Shown: positions 1 to 10,780, counted from the first letter of the stretch. The stretch: DNA of 64,000 nt from Clostridiales bacterium UBA4039 (GCA_002382805.1 DGAD01000054.1:64341-128340), one strand, 5' to 3'. Numbers and translations: made by a program. The notes: generated by a model not told the origin, from the sequence alone.

Positions 1-2
1 AA

Positions 3-1034
3 CAGTATTGTGCAGTAAAAAGCAAGTACAAAACAGAAGCTCTGTTTAGACTTTTGGATGCGAAAGCACCGGAACGTTGTATTGTTTTTTGCAATACAAA
101 ACGTATGGTAGATCAGATTACCGATGAACTTCATGCCAAAGACTACTGGGCAGATAAAATCCATGGAGACTTAAAACAAGAGTTGCGATTGACTGTTTTA
201 CAAAAATTCAACTCAGGTGTGATTAATGTTCTTGTGGCAACGGACGTTGCAGCGCGAGGCTTGGATATTCAAAATGTTGATTTGGTTATTAATTATGATA
301 TTCCGGAAAAAGCGGATTATTATGTACATCGAATCGGACGAAGTGGGCGTGCAGGAAAACCAGGTGAATCAATCACATTGGCTTCATTTAAAGACCGCTT
401 CCAATTACATGCAGTTGAGCAGTACATCAAGAAAAAAATCGAAAAAATTAATGTTCCTTCCGTAAAGGAAGTTAATGACACAAAAATGGAAAAATTCATT
501 GATAACTTGATGGAAAGTATGGATCAAGATGTTCTTGACCATTATGAGCCAATTGTTCAAAAAATTGTTGCAAAAGGCTACAGCATGGATACGTTGGCTG
601 CATCACTGTTAAAAGATGCGCTGACATTACATGACATGGTTGAAGAAAGCGACTTAAATGACTATAACTTCAACAAGCAAGGGCGCGGAAATGACCGAGG
701 CGGACGCCGAGACTCTAGAGACGATCGTGGAGCAAGAGGCGAGCGAGGCCCTCGTGGAGAACGACAAGCAGGTAAGCGTCGCAGCACAAAAAATAGCGGA
801 CAAACACGGATGTTTATCAGCGTAGGAAAAGCGCATAAAGCAACGGTTTCAGATTTGCTGGGAGCTATTACAGGCGAATGCCAAGTTAACGGCCGTAGCA
901 TTGGCGCCATTGATATGTACGATAAGTTTTCTTTTGTTGATGTTGAAGATCGCTACGTTAACCAAGTACTTAAACAATTAAAGGACAAACGCATTAAAGG
1001 GCGTATTGTCAATGTTGAAGTGGCAAAAAGCTAA
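3..1034 (+). CDS. DEAD-box RNA helicase, C-terminal part (left end outside window)
   Basis: The reading frame is open from the first bases, so the start and the N-terminal RecA domain (motifs Q, Walker A, DEAD, SAT) lie upstream of the window. Visible here is the second RecA domain with motif IV (IVFCNTK), motif V (VATDVAARGLDI) and motif VI (HRIGRSGRAG). A linker follows with many RGG/RG/DR repeats (about codons 710-775 nt region), then a C-terminal domain of about 75 residues that matches the DbpA RNA-binding fold (begins near MFISVGKAHK, ends VNVEVAKS). DbpA-type tails bind structured RNA, classically 23S rRNA hairpin 92, so a role in ribosome assembly or cold adaptation is likely. In Firmicutes such proteins are called DbpA/YxiN or CshA-like; I cannot choose between these without the N-terminus. 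It ends shortly before a strong hairpin terminator. Confidence 0.93.
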   Translation, partial: QYCAVKSKYKTEALFRLLDAKAPERCIVFCNTKRMVDQITDELHAKDYWADKIHGDLKQELRLTVLQKFNSGVINVLVATDVAARGLDIQNVDLVINYDIPEKADYYVHRIGRSGRAGKPGESITLASFKDRFQLHAVEQYIKKKIEKINVPSVKEVNDTKMEKFIDNLMESMDQDVLDHYEPIVQKIVAKGYSMDTLAASLLKDALTLHDMVEESDLNDYNFNKQGRGNDRGGRRDSRDDRGARGERGPRGERQAGKRRSTKNSGQTRMFISVGKAHKATVSDLLGAITGECQVNGRSIGAIDMYDKFSFVDVEDRYVNQVLKQLKDKRIKGRIVNVEVAKS

Positions 1035-1080
1035 AAAAATACAAAAATAAAATTTATGGCATGCAATTGACATAAGGAAA

Positions 1081-1131
1081 AAACAGTTCGACGCAATAGG
1101 GAAATCTTCCCAGCTTCGAACTGTTTTTATT
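1081..1131. terminator. bidirectional intrinsic terminator
   Basis: An 11-bp perfect stem (AAACAGTTCGA at 1081-1091 pairing with TCGAACTGTTT at 1116-1126) encloses a second small hairpin GGGAA-ATC-TTCCC. A-rich sequence lies on the left and T-rich on the right, so it can end transcription of the helicase gene on the plus strand and of the convergent DUF1934 gene on the minus strand. Confidence 0.85.
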
Positions 1132-1137
1132 ATGTTT

Positions 1138-1557
1138 TTATAATTTTTTTGCACAGATATAAAACGAAGAAGGACCCATATCATGTTGGTTTACTTCAAG
1201 AGAATAAGTCACCATAAGTTCGATAGAATTAAGGCTTTGCGTGATTTGGATATCCTTTGTGGAAGAAACCATATCGAGTATTCCAAAGGGCGTTTCATAA
1301 GGGATGATGTGGGTAATGCCTTTTTCAAAAACAAGATGTGTGTTTGTTGCACCGGTGCGTATTATAGAGACGGTATTCTCATCAATAGTTACACGGGTTT
1401 TTGTCTCTGAAGATTCAATTAACTGAGTATCATTGTATAAAATATAATCTTTATTGTTTTTGGTGTACCACTTTCCGGTTGTCTGCATTTCAATTAATTC
1501 ATCTTCAGGTGAGTTATCTTGAGTGCCTCGAACGGTTATACGCACATTGTCTTTCAT
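1138..1557 (-). CDS. DUF1934 (YwiB-like) beta-barrel protein
   Basis: A 139-residue cytoplasmic protein with no signal peptide. It resembles the DUF1934/YwiB family: an N-terminal strand-rich stretch (VRITVRGTQ), a central IIRTGATNTHLVFEKG segment and a C-terminal (S)LEVNQHDMG strand. The family folds as a small calycin-like beta barrel and has no established function. I place the start at the ATG at 1557 because GGAGG lies seven bases upstream of it; the longer TTG start at 1569 would put that ribosome binding site inside the gene. It is a single-gene transcription unit with its own SigA promoter, convergent with the helicase. Confidence 0.8.
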   Translation of the reverse strand: MKDNVRITVRGTQDNSPEDELIEMQTTGKWYTKNNKDYILYNDTQLIESSETKTRVTIDENTVSIIRTGATNTHLVFEKGITHIIPYETPFGILDMVSSTKDIQITQSLNSIELMVTYSLEVNQHDMGPSSFYICAKKL

Positions 1558-1610
1558 AAAATCCTCCAATAACTATTTTAAATAACGCATCGTAGTCGCT
1601 TTGTTCTTTA

Positions 1611-1638
1611 ATTATACACATTTTATTTGAAAACTCAA
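1611..1638 (-). promoter_or_regulatory. SigA-type promoter of the DUF1934 gene
   Basis: Read on the minus strand: -35 TTGAGT (1638-1633), 16-base spacer, -10 TATAAT (1616-1611). It lies 54 bases upstream of the start codon. Confidence 0.65.
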
Positions 1639-1680
1639 CGGGTATAACTTAATAAAGTGGCAGTATATGTCGAAATAATA

Positions 1681-1689
1681 TGATATAAT
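1681..1689 (+). promoter_or_regulatory. extended -10 promoter of the SLH-protein operon
   Basis: TGATATAAT (1681-1689) is a perfect extended -10 element (TGnTATAAT). No good -35 box is found 16-18 bases upstream, as expected for extended -10 promoters. It sits 44 bases before the ATG at 1733. Confidence 0.55.
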
Positions 1690-1732
1690 GTTTTAGTGTT
1701 AATATATAAAGAATAATACGTTGGAGGATTCT

Positions 1733-4702
1733 ATGAAGGTAAAAATAGTTATATGGAGTTTGATTGTCATGCTTTTGGCATCAAATGTAACAGTATATGG
1801 AGTTATAGAAAGCGATCAGGCTATTTTGTCGGCGGAGATTGATAAAGTTTATCATGGACGTCAAGAGGCTAGTGCCATATTAAAAAATAACCAATTTTCA
1901 GATGTGGCGACAAGTTTTTGGGGAACCGAAGCGATTTCTCAGATGGCAGCTTTAGAAATTGTACAAGGTTATCGTAATAATGGTGTTTTTCAATTTCGGC
2001 CGAATCGAAATGTGACGAATGAAGAAGCAATAGCTATTATTTTAAGAAGTGTTGGGTTAGAAGAAAGAGCAAAAACAGCTGCGCAAAATATCGGACAGCA
2101 GGATGAAAGTCTGGGAGAAATATGGTCCAAAGGATATATGACCGTTGCAAATCAATTAGGGCTTATAGATAACACAGAACTGGCAGATAGTTTGGTTGCT
2201 GAGCAAGAAATTCTTGATCCGGAGTTCAATTTTATACGCGGTGCATATGTTACACGTGAACAGATGGCAGCCTGGCTGGCACAAGCGATTAATAGCCAAA
2301 ACCCAAATGTTTTAAATCCACAGTATGAGAATCAAGAAATACTGCGCTTTAATGATTGGCAATCAATTGATTTAGAGTTTGCACCTTATGTGGAAGCCGT
2401 CTTAAAGGCTGATTTGATGCAAGGGGCAGGTAATAATTTTAATCCTAAAGGATTATTAACACGTGCAGAACTTGTTCAAACCATTCGCAATATGGGGCAA
2501 CTGTTATACAATACAATGAATTTAACAGTAAAGACGGGATATATTGGACATATTAGTCAAGAATACTTATTGGGAAGCGATAATAATCAACAGGCCAAAA
2601 CGGCATGGGTTCGTGACAATAATGGTCGGGTTAATCAGATTACTATGGCTTTGAACCGGGATGCATTTGGAAAAACACTGTCAGAAGAAGTTATCGTGCA
2701 TAAAAATGGACGCTCGGTTGGATTTGATGAATTACGTGAAGCAGATAGTTTGGTCTATCTTGTAGATGAGACAACAAATAAAGTCATCTATATACACGTT
2801 CAAGGGACAAGCCAAATCACTGAAGTTCGTGGAACACTGGAGGCGATTAATGACAATGGTGAAGGGCGGCTTCGGATAAAAGTTGGAAATCAAGAAGCAA
2901 GCTATAATGTTTCAAGTGGTTTGTATCGCGCTAATCGAGAACAAATCCGTATTGGAGAGATTTTTATTCCGATTACTGAAGCACCGATTACCCAAGAAGT
3001 CTCCCTTAAGATTTTAAATCAGTTGGTCGTGTCAATTGATTTGGTGCAAAACATGAACAATCAAACCGAACTTAGCGGAATGGTGGCAGAACATAATCAG
3101 GAATTTAATTACCTACGTATTATAGATTGGGATGGACAAGAAGTTATCAAGCGTTATCGAGAAAATAATATTATTGTTGAGCGACAAGCGTATTATAATG
3201 AGGAAGATGAAATCGGCTATATTGATGAACTGTTTCCATCATATGCATTTGACCCGGACGATGCAACGATTAATGCGATTGAAGCTGGAGATATTATCCA
3301 CGTACGCGTTGATCCCAAAGAAACGGACTATATCGTTTTAGCAAGGGCAAAAACAAATTATACAGTCAAGTTTGGCGAGATTGTTATGGTTGGAGAGCGC
3401 GGAGACGCAGGTAGAACATTAACCATCCGAACGGATGATGGAATGGTGGCAACATACGATATTCATTCGCTTGTTCCTGTTATCAAGAACAATACGAACA
3501 TGAATATCTACGGTCTAGAAGCTGGAGATCAAATTCGAATGTTGGTTAATCAAGCAGTGGTTGGGTTAGGAAATATTGTTGAGACCGTTAAAGAAGTTCG
3601 TGTGGATCCATATGGGAATATCATAGAAAATCTATATAAAGGTCAATTAGGAACGATAAATACAAACCAAGAAACCATCACCATGTTAAATGGTTATGAG
3701 CTTCAACAGACCGGGTGGCGAGGTTATAGTTCGGCGCTGACCCTTGATGCTTCTAACAAAGATATTGAGTATTACTATAATGGAGAGCGTATTAGCTTAG
3801 GTTATGCTGAGCATTATCTCAAACAATCAAATATGGATATGTATGTGGTTACAGAAAACTACTATTCAAATGAAAAAATAAAGAAAATCACTTTCCGAAA
3901 TGGACGAGATAGCGTACTCGCATTTGATAATGTTATTGCATCAAATGGGTTGAATTCTATTCAATTGCAAAATCATATGGGAAGAATTACCCTTGATGAA
4001 GGAACCATTGTTGTGAAAAATGGGAAGCATATTTCTGCGAATGGTATCATGGTACCGGATTATGCACAAGTTGTACTCAACGGACAGCAACAAGCAGCCG
4101 TTGTTATTGTTAAGCCGGATTCAAATAATAGCGGAATATCCATAATGCGTGGTCGTATTGCGAAAATCAATGAATATGAAGACTTTACGGTTCAATCGCA
4201 TGCAAACTTACGTGAAAGCGAATGGATATATTCTCCGATTGAACGTTCCTATACGATGGACTATAGAACACTGATCAAAGAAGATGGCAAATTTATCGAC
4301 TTTGACGAATTCAAAAGCTATTCAGAGATTAACAAAGTTGATGAAGTCTATACGATTATTGCAGAAGGAACGAAGGCAACCCATGTTGTAAAAATGCCAT
4401 ATGCAAAAGAAAGTGTTCTGGGAGAAATATATGCAATGGATAACGAAAAAATATCTTTAAAAGATATTTCGGTATATGATGTCAAAGATGAGCGATGGTC
4501 GATGTTAAGTCATACGAATAATTATGGATACATCGAATTATACCCAGATACACTTATTATAAAAAACAGTGAAGTCATTGATGTGGAGCAACTACGTATA
4601 GGCGACCGACTAAGAGTTATGACTGACGTAGACATGAAAGACGCATTAACTGAGGATAATCTTCGTACAGCACCAGGATATATCTTAATGGTAGAAGATT
4701 AA
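1733..4702 (+). CDS. secreted S-layer homology (SLH) domain protein, 989 aa
   Basis: Start chosen at ATG 1733, preceded by TTGGAGG. The N-terminus is a signal peptide (MKVKIV, hydrophobic core IWSLIVMLLASNVTVYG, cleavage near residue 24). Three SLH repeats follow at about residues 54-112 (QFSDVATSFWGTEAI), 130-190 and 203-262 (RFNDWQSIDLEFAPYVEAV). SLH repeats anchor proteins to pyruvylated secondary cell-wall polymer. The remaining roughly 700 residues are strand-rich, without a motif I recognise; several segments follow a pattern of the type 'GxIxxIN...tvqL' (e.g. RGTLEAINDNGEG, KGQLGTINTNQET, RGRIAKINEYEDF), suggesting repeated small beta domains. It is the first gene of a group with a second SLH protein and an exported protease, suggesting a joint cell-envelope role. 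Function otherwise unknown. Confidence 0.85.
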   Translation: MKVKIVIWSLIVMLLASNVTVYGVIESDQAILSAEIDKVYHGRQEASAILKNNQFSDVATSFWGTEAISQMAALEIVQGYRNNGVFQFRPNRNVTNEEAIAIILRSVGLEERAKTAAQNIGQQDESLGEIWSKGYMTVANQLGLIDNTELADSLVAEQEILDPEFNFIRGAYVTREQMAAWLAQAINSQNPNVLNPQYENQEILRFNDWQSIDLEFAPYVEAVLKADLMQGAGNNFNPKGLLTRAELVQTIRNMGQLLYNTMNLTVKTGYIGHISQEYLLGSDNNQQAKTAWVRDNNGRVNQITMALNRDAFGKTLSEEVIVHKNGRSVGFDELREADSLVYLVDETTNKVIYIHVQGTSQITEVRGTLEAINDNGEGRLRIKVGNQEASYNVSSGLYRANREQIRIGEIFIPITEAPITQEVSLKILNQLVVSIDLVQNMNNQTELSGMVAEHNQEFNYLRIIDWDGQEVIKRYRENNIIVERQAYYNEEDEIGYIDELFPSYAFDPDDATINAIEAGDIIHVRVDPKETDYIVLARAKTNYTVKFGEIVMVGERGDAGRTLTIRTDDGMVATYDIHSLVPVIKNNTNMNIYGLEAGDQIRMLVNQAVVGLGNIVETVKEVRVDPYGNIIENLYKGQLGTINTNQETITMLNGYELQQTGWRGYSSALTLDASNKDIEYYYNGERISLGYAEHYLKQSNMDMYVVTENYYSNEKIKKITFRNGRDSVLAFDNVIASNGLNSIQLQNHMGRITLDEGTIVVKNGKHISANGIMVPDYAQVVLNGQQQAAVVIVKPDSNNSGISIMRGRIAKINEYEDFTVQSHANLRESEWIYSPIERSYTMDYRTLIKEDGKFIDFDEFKSYSEINKVDEVYTIIAEGTKATHVVKMPYAKESVLGEIYAMDNEKISLKDISVYDVKDERWSMLSHTNNYGYIELYPDTLIIKNSEVIDVEQLRIGDRLRVMTDVDMKDALTEDNLRTAPGYILMVED

Positions 4703-4738
4703 GTAGATGACTAGACAAAATAGAACGCGGAGGAAAGC

Positions 4739-6247
4739 ATGAATAAAAAAATGAAATGGAGACGGTGGCTTGTTGTACTTGGTCTTTTTATAGGTCTGTT
4801 GAACAGCCCGGTTTATGCAGCAGAAGGAGAAATGGGTTTTTTCGGGGGAGTCTCTGAAGGAAGTTATTTGCCTAAACTTATCGAAAAATATGTTCCGATG
4901 GATGCAGATGAAACCAACACATATGTATATAAAGAAGTGGTTTTTATCACAGGAGAACCGATTGAAGTGACGGGAACCATTGAGGTGACGATTGAACATA
5001 TTGATTTGGTAAAAGATCCGAGTGGAACCATTGAAGAAGCTTATGTCATTGAGGCTTCAAATGCAGCGGAAGGTGTAACCCTAAGTCGTGAAGTTGAATT
5101 AGAAACTAGATATCGCCTCAATGAAGGTACATTCAAGCGACAATTAAATAAAAGTTCTGAGCTAGTGGCTTGGGAAGAGACGATTGAATCCGAAGCAGGA
5201 ACCTATACCCTTGATGAAGACACAGCAATTTTTTCAAAGACAACTATTGAAGATATAACACCGGGAATTACCTATTATAATACATCCATTTCATATGCTA
5301 TTGAATATTTGGACCAGGAAGATCGTAGAATTGAATACGTAGTGGACAGTGATGTCTATGGTTATAAGCAACCATGGTCAAAGGTAGAGACTCAATATAT
5401 GAATGTGGCTATTAATTCTCAAGCAGAAGATCTTGACCTTCATATGGATATTACAGTTAATCCGCGATTAGAGGCCAAAAAGACGATGTACTATAATGAT
5501 AATACTCCATATCCTATTAGTTTTGGCGGAACTTACAATCAACGTATGCAACGCCAAGGGACATTGAGTTATCAGATTAATTCATATCATCCTGAACTTA
5601 GAGCATCTAAGCGTCAAGGAAGATTTATATTAACTACAGCCAATCAAATCGAAAAACTTCCAATTCCGGAAGGGCTAGACTTTATTGAAGGGCACTGGGC
5701 AGAAGAAGATGTGAAAAAAATGTACAGTATGGAAATTTTCACATCGACACCTCAAGAGGGCATGCAATTTCAAGCGATGACACGAGGAGAATTTGTAAAG
5801 GCTTTGTGCCTTGCTATGGATATTGATATTAGCAAGTATCAAAAGATTCAAAAAGAAAGTCAACAGATTTTTGGTGATGTACCTCCAAGCCATCGCCTGT
5901 ATCCTTATATTATGGGAGCTTTTGATGCAAAGCTTATCAATGGAACTGGAGAAAATTTTGACATCAGTAAGCCGATTACACGTGAAGAAGCCTTTGTAAT
6001 CTATATACGCGTCATCGGACTCGAGCGATTGGGTGTAACCAATGCCCCGCGTACGCCGTTTGTTGATGATGATCAGATTTCACCATGGGCAAAAAAAGAA
6101 ATAATGGCGGGATATCATTTAGGAATCATACAAGGGAACGAAGCGGGAAAAGTAGCGCCTAAGCAATGGATTGCAAAGACCGAAGCGGCAGCTATTATTA
6201 ATCGTTTAATTGATTATTTACGGGAAGATATTGGAAAAGACTATTAA
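4739..6247 (+). CDS. secreted protein with three C-terminal SLH repeats, 502 aa
   Basis: A GGAGG site lies just before the ATG. Signal peptide: MNKKMKWRRW then a hydrophobic core ending NSPVYA (cleavage near residue 28). Residues about 30-300 form a strand-rich region of unknown function. Three SLH repeats occupy about residues 310-495: HWAEEDVKKMYSMEIF, IFGDVPPSHRLYPYIMGAF and FVDDDQISPWAKKEIMAGY, each with the usual TRxE/TKxE element (TRGEF, TREEA, TKTEA). Here the SLH anchor is at the C-terminus, while the upstream neighbour carries it at the N-terminus. The 36-base gap to that neighbour and 27-base gap to the protease gene suggest one operon. Confidence 0.85.
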   Translation: MNKKMKWRRWLVVLGLFIGLLNSPVYAAEGEMGFFGGVSEGSYLPKLIEKYVPMDADETNTYVYKEVVFITGEPIEVTGTIEVTIEHIDLVKDPSGTIEEAYVIEASNAAEGVTLSREVELETRYRLNEGTFKRQLNKSSELVAWEETIESEAGTYTLDEDTAIFSKTTIEDITPGITYYNTSISYAIEYLDQEDRRIEYVVDSDVYGYKQPWSKVETQYMNVAINSQAEDLDLHMDITVNPRLEAKKTMYYNDNTPYPISFGGTYNQRMQRQGTLSYQINSYHPELRASKRQGRFILTTANQIEKLPIPEGLDFIEGHWAEEDVKKMYSMEIFTSTPQEGMQFQAMTRGEFVKALCLAMDIDISKYQKIQKESQQIFGDVPPSHRLYPYIMGAFDAKLINGTGENFDISKPITREEAFVIYIRVIGLERLGVTNAPRTPFVDDDQISPWAKKEIMAGYHLGIIQGNEAGKVAPKQWIAKTEAAAIINRLIDYLREDIGKDY

Positions 6248-6274
6248 TTGAGTGAGACAATAAAGGAGATATCT

Positions 6275-7648
6275 ATGAAAAAAATAATAAGTATGTTAAC
6301 TGTAGCGATGATGCTTTCCATGTTTGGGCATCCTATTGAGGCGAAGACAGACGAGGAGTATTTGATAGAGATTCAAGAAACGGTTAATCTTATTAACGAG
6401 CTGTATGTCGGGGATGAAGTGACAAAAGATGAACTCTATGAAAGCGCCCTTAAGGGAATAGAGTCGATGCTTGATGCCTATTCGGGAATCTATACACAAG
6501 AAGAAGCGATGGAGTTGGTATCTACCCTTAATAGCGACTATGTAGGAATAGGCGTTGGTGTTCAGATGATCGATGGTGAGGTTTATATTACACAAGTATT
6601 TGATGGCGGAGATGCCAAAGACAAAGGTGTGATGATTAACGACCAATTAATTCGCGTTAATGGTGAAGACGTAAAGGGACAAGACCTTGATAGTGTAGTG
6701 TCAAAAATCCAAGGACCAGAAGAGACGACGGTTGATATTGAGCTGTTACGTGGTGAACAAACAATCGTATTGACTGTAGAACGTCGCCATATTATGATCT
6801 CTTCTGTTGAACCCTTTGATTTAAAACAAATAGACAGTTCGATCGATTCGGCAATACAAAGTCAAGTTGCTGCCTATACGATTGATACATTTTCAGAAGG
6901 AACAGATGAACAATTATTTGATATTATTAAAGTCAAGAAAGAAGCCGGAGTAAAATACCTTCTTTTAGATATGCGTGATAATACCGGAGGATATTTAGAG
7001 ACGGCAGTCAATATGGGGAAAGTGCTGATTCCTGAAGGAATCATTACATCTTTGGTGAATAAAGAAGGTGAATCTTTTGTTTATCGCAGTTATATAGAAG
7101 AACCTCCGTTTAAAATTGTGCTCTTAGTTAACGGTAATAGTGCTTCGGCAACGGAGATTTTTGCGGCGGCGGTCAAAGAATCTGGCGTAGGTGTAGTTAT
7201 CGGAGAACAAACCTTTGGGAAAGGTGTGGCACAGACTTTTTATCAGACAAATAGCGGACAAATAGTGAAGCTAACGACAGAAGAATTCTTATCTAGAGAT
7301 GGTAATACAATTCATGGCATAGGGGTTAAACCGGACATTGTTGTGGATATGCCTGAATATATTTTTGCACAAGACCGACTATATATAGGTGATAATAGCC
7401 CGCAAGTCAAAGTAGTTGAAGAACTATTATCCTACTTAGGTTACTTGAATGAGGTTCCTGATGAAACCTTTGAACGAGGGACATTTGAGGCGGTCAAAAA
7501 ATTTCAAGCAGATGCAGGATTATATTCATATGGTGTTTGTGATTATACGACTCAGATTGCACTAAATACAGGTTATATACAATCCAAGCAGACAAGAGAC
7601 CCGCAAATGCAGAGTGCAATTGACTGGATAGTAGAAGATACAAAGTAG
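6275..7648 (+). CDS. S41 C-terminal processing protease (CtpA/CtpB type) with PDZ and peptidoglycan-binding domains
   Basis: Start chosen at ATG 6275, eight bases after AAAGGAG; the upstream in-frame TTG at 6248 has no such site. Signal peptide about residues 1-23. A PDZ domain (residues about 80-165, YVGIGVGVQMIDGEVYI... DQLIRVNGEDV) precedes the S41 core. The catalytic dyad is visible: Ser291 in NSASATE and Lys316 in TFGKGVAQT, the usual 25 residues apart. The C-terminus (residues about 370-440) is a PG_binding_1 domain. Such proteases cut C-termini of exported proteins; in spore formers CtpB acts in SigK checkpoint signalling. Here the genes just upstream encode two SLH proteins, so envelope protein processing is a reasonable alternative. 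457 residues is normal for this architecture. Confidence 0.92.
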   Translation: MKKIISMLTVAMMLSMFGHPIEAKTDEEYLIEIQETVNLINELYVGDEVTKDELYESALKGIESMLDAYSGIYTQEEAMELVSTLNSDYVGIGVGVQMIDGEVYITQVFDGGDAKDKGVMINDQLIRVNGEDVKGQDLDSVVSKIQGPEETTVDIELLRGEQTIVLTVERRHIMISSVEPFDLKQIDSSIDSAIQSQVAAYTIDTFSEGTDEQLFDIIKVKKEAGVKYLLLDMRDNTGGYLETAVNMGKVLIPEGIITSLVNKEGESFVYRSYIEEPPFKIVLLVNGNSASATEIFAAAVKESGVGVVIGEQTFGKGVAQTFYQTNSGQIVKLTTEEFLSRDGNTIHGIGVKPDIVVDMPEYIFAQDRLYIGDNSPQVKVVEELLSYLGYLNEVPDETFERGTFEAVKKFQADAGLYSYGVCDYTTQIALNTGYIQSKQTRDPQMQSAIDWIVEDTK

Positions 7649-7651
7649 TTC

Positions 7652-7680
7652 TTGACAATACTACGCAAAACACATAAAAT
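7652..7680 (+). promoter_or_regulatory. SigA-type promoter of pyrG
   Basis: -35 TTGACA (7652-7657), exactly 17 bases, -10 TAAAAT (7675-7680). It lies directly after the protease stop codon and leaves a leader of about 55 bases before pyrG. I see no terminator hairpin in the leader, so there is no sign of the reiterative-transcription attenuator known from Bacillus pyrG. Confidence 0.75.
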
Positions 7681-7738
7681 ATAACAGTTGTAAAAAAATT
7701 GGAAGAAACTTAGTCATTGTATGTGTGTGAAGAGGTGA

Positions 7739-9340
<1,602 letters not shown>

Positions 9341-9372
9341 ATTGAATAGACGAAGAGAACAATAGATATATA

Positions 9373-9411
9373 AAAGTCCCGAATCATTTTTGATTCGGGA
9401 CTTTACTTTAT
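9373..9411. terminator. bidirectional intrinsic terminator after pyrG
   Basis: A 14-bp perfect stem (AAAGTCCCGAATCA 9373-9386, loop TTTT, TGATTCGGGACTTT 9391-9404) followed by a T-rich tail and preceded by A-rich sequence. It serves pyrG and the convergent gene ending at 9426. Confidence 0.93.
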
Positions 9412-9425
9412 TTATTAGGATATAA

Positions 9426-9896
9426 CTATGCTTTTTTCTTAAGGCTACTTGCTTTTGCTTTGACTTTATCCATAAAACTTTGTTTTACAGGTTGTGCATT
9501 TGCAGATTTTTTAACCTTTGGCAATGATTTGATGCCAACGATGTACATACCGGCAAGTTCAACTTTAATCATTTTCTTTACGGGAAGCTCTTTATAAACA
9601 CGTTCATCACACATAAGTGTTGTAATCTTTGGACCGATTTTAGCTTTCACTAAAGGCATTTTTCTCCATTTAAGATAAACAGGGATTTGATCTTGGACCA
9701 TCTTAGGTAAGTTTGAATCTTTGAGCTTTTGCTTCTTTTTATCAATAACCAGAATAGAAACAGTTTGTTTGGATGCATCAATGAGTCCTTGCTGTGAATC
9801 TGCTTTTTTTTGTAGTCGAGTTCCTACAACGTAAAGAATTCCGAAAACAATAGCAAGCACTGCTATTACAATTAATAAAATTTGCCACCATGTCAT
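9426..9896 (-). CDS. small membrane-anchored protein of unknown function, 156 aa
   Basis: One N-terminal transmembrane helix (residues about 4-26, WWQILLIVIAVLAIVFGILYVV) with few preceding charges, then a basic soluble domain. The core reads VSILVIDKKKQKLKD, then PKMVQDQIPVYLKW, PLVKAKIGPKITTLMCDE and a lysine-rich tail. I recall similar proteins as conserved hypotheticals in Clostridia, but no function is known to me. The high lysine content suggests the soluble part stays on the cytoplasmic face and may meet nucleic acid, ribosomes or membrane phosphate; this is only inference. It has its own promoter and GGAGG site. Confidence 0.75.
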   Translation of the reverse strand: MTWWQILLIVIAVLAIVFGILYVVGTRLQKKADSQQGLIDASKQTVSILVIDKKKQKLKDSNLPKMVQDQIPVYLKWRKMPLVKAKIGPKITTLMCDERVYKELPVKKMIKVELAGMYIVGIKSLPKVKKSANAQPVKQSFMDKVKAKASSLKKKA

Positions 9897-9929
9897 GGTT
9901 GCTACCTCCTGTTGTTAATAATTTAATTT

Positions 9930-9958
9930 ATTCTATCATTATTTGGTTTAGGTGTCAA
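9930..9958 (-). promoter_or_regulatory. SigA-type promoter of the 9426-9896 gene
   Basis: On the minus strand: -35 TTGACA (9958-9953), 17-base spacer, -10 TAGAAT (9935-9930), 33 bases before the start codon. Confidence 0.75.
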
Positions 9959-9964
9959 AACTAT

Positions 9965-10708
9965 TTATAGCTTCGACGAAACCATATTGGTTAAGGAGTC
10001 AACATACATTTTTTCAATGATTTTGCTAACATAAAGTGCACTCTTAAGTTGGTCTTCCTTAGACAGGGTGGATAAGTCAATAGGAGCTCCCACAGAAAAA
10101 TATACTGTAGCCGGCTTAAGATTTAATCCGTTGTTCTCAAAGACATCGACAGTGCCTCGAATAGCTATAGGTATAACCACCGTATCGCTTTTAGAAGCAA
10201 GCTTTAGACTACCTTGTTTGAAAGGGAGAAAATCTTCGGTTTTACTTCGTGTTCCCTCTGGAAAAATAGCAAAAGATTCTCCGCATTTAATACGTTCAAT
10301 TGCCGTTAAAATAGTTTTTAAACCTTCTCTTGGACTGGTTCTATCCAAAAACAAACCATCCATAGCTGCCATCCACCATCCGACAAATGGCCATCTCATA
10401 ATGCTTTTTTTCCCGATGAAGTTGATCGGGCGGTTGGAAAAACGCATAATGGCAGGAATATCAAGCATACTTTTATGATTGCTCACAAAGACCGCATTTG
10501 AATCCTTAGGAATGTTCTCTAGGCCGGTGGTGATGAATTTTGCACCTGCGACGGTGAAGATGAGCCAGCCGGTGATTCGATTATAATGATAGGCGATGGT
10601 TCGTCGCATAGGCATGTTAAAGGTCCCGATAATATATGTTGCCAATAATAAAGGCAATCCAAGTAGATAGTATGTTGAAATTACAATAAAAAATAGTATT
10701 CTTCGCAT
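9965..10708 (-). CDS. plsC: 1-acyl-sn-glycerol-3-phosphate acyltransferase (PlsC family)
   Basis: Acylates lysophosphatidic acid in phospholipid synthesis at the membrane. A hydrophobic N-terminal segment (residues about 3-30) gives membrane association. The catalytic NHxxxxD box is visible as NHKSMLD, the FPEGTRS substrate box near residue 150, and the VPIAIRG block typical of the family after it. 247 residues is normal. The start ATG is preceded by AAGAAGGTGA. It has its own promoter whose -35 box lies inside the end of malQ, so it can be transcribed separately from pncB-malQ. Confidence 0.93.
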   Translation of the reverse strand: MRRILFFIVISTYYLLGLPLLLATYIIGTFNMPMRRTIAYHYNRITGWLIFTVAGAKFITTGLENIPKDSNAVFVSNHKSMLDIPAIMRFSNRPINFIGKKSIMRWPFVGWWMAAMDGLFLDRTSPREGLKTILTAIERIKCGESFAIFPEGTRSKTEDFLPFKQGSLKLASKSDTVVIPIAIRGTVDVFENNGLNLKPATVYFSVGAPIDLSTLSKEDQLKSALYVSKIIEKMYVDSLTNMVSSKL

Positions 10709-10751
10709 AAGTCACCTTCTTTAATGTTTATGGTATCACACCAGTTTTACT

Positions 10752-10780
10752 ATTATAGCAAGGCTCGAACAATTAATCAA
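10752..10780 (-). promoter_or_regulatory. SigA-type promoter of plsC, overlapping the malQ stop
   Basis: On the minus strand: -35 TTGATT (10780-10775), 17-base spacer, -10 TATAAT (10757-10752). The -35 box includes the last codons of malQ. Confidence 0.7.

Noticed and set aside
1558..1569. TTG start 12 bases upstream of the DUF1934 ATG, and the same pattern at 1721 (SLH gene) and 6248 (protease)
   Set aside because: In each case the stretch before the ATG is a good Shine-Dalgarno sequence, so the ATG is the start and the upstream codons are only open by chance.
10068..10478. 136-codon open frame on the plus strand opposite plsC
   Set aside because: It lies fully within plsC, which has clear motifs and its own promoter and ribosome site; the antisense frame has no ribosome site and no recognisable domain.
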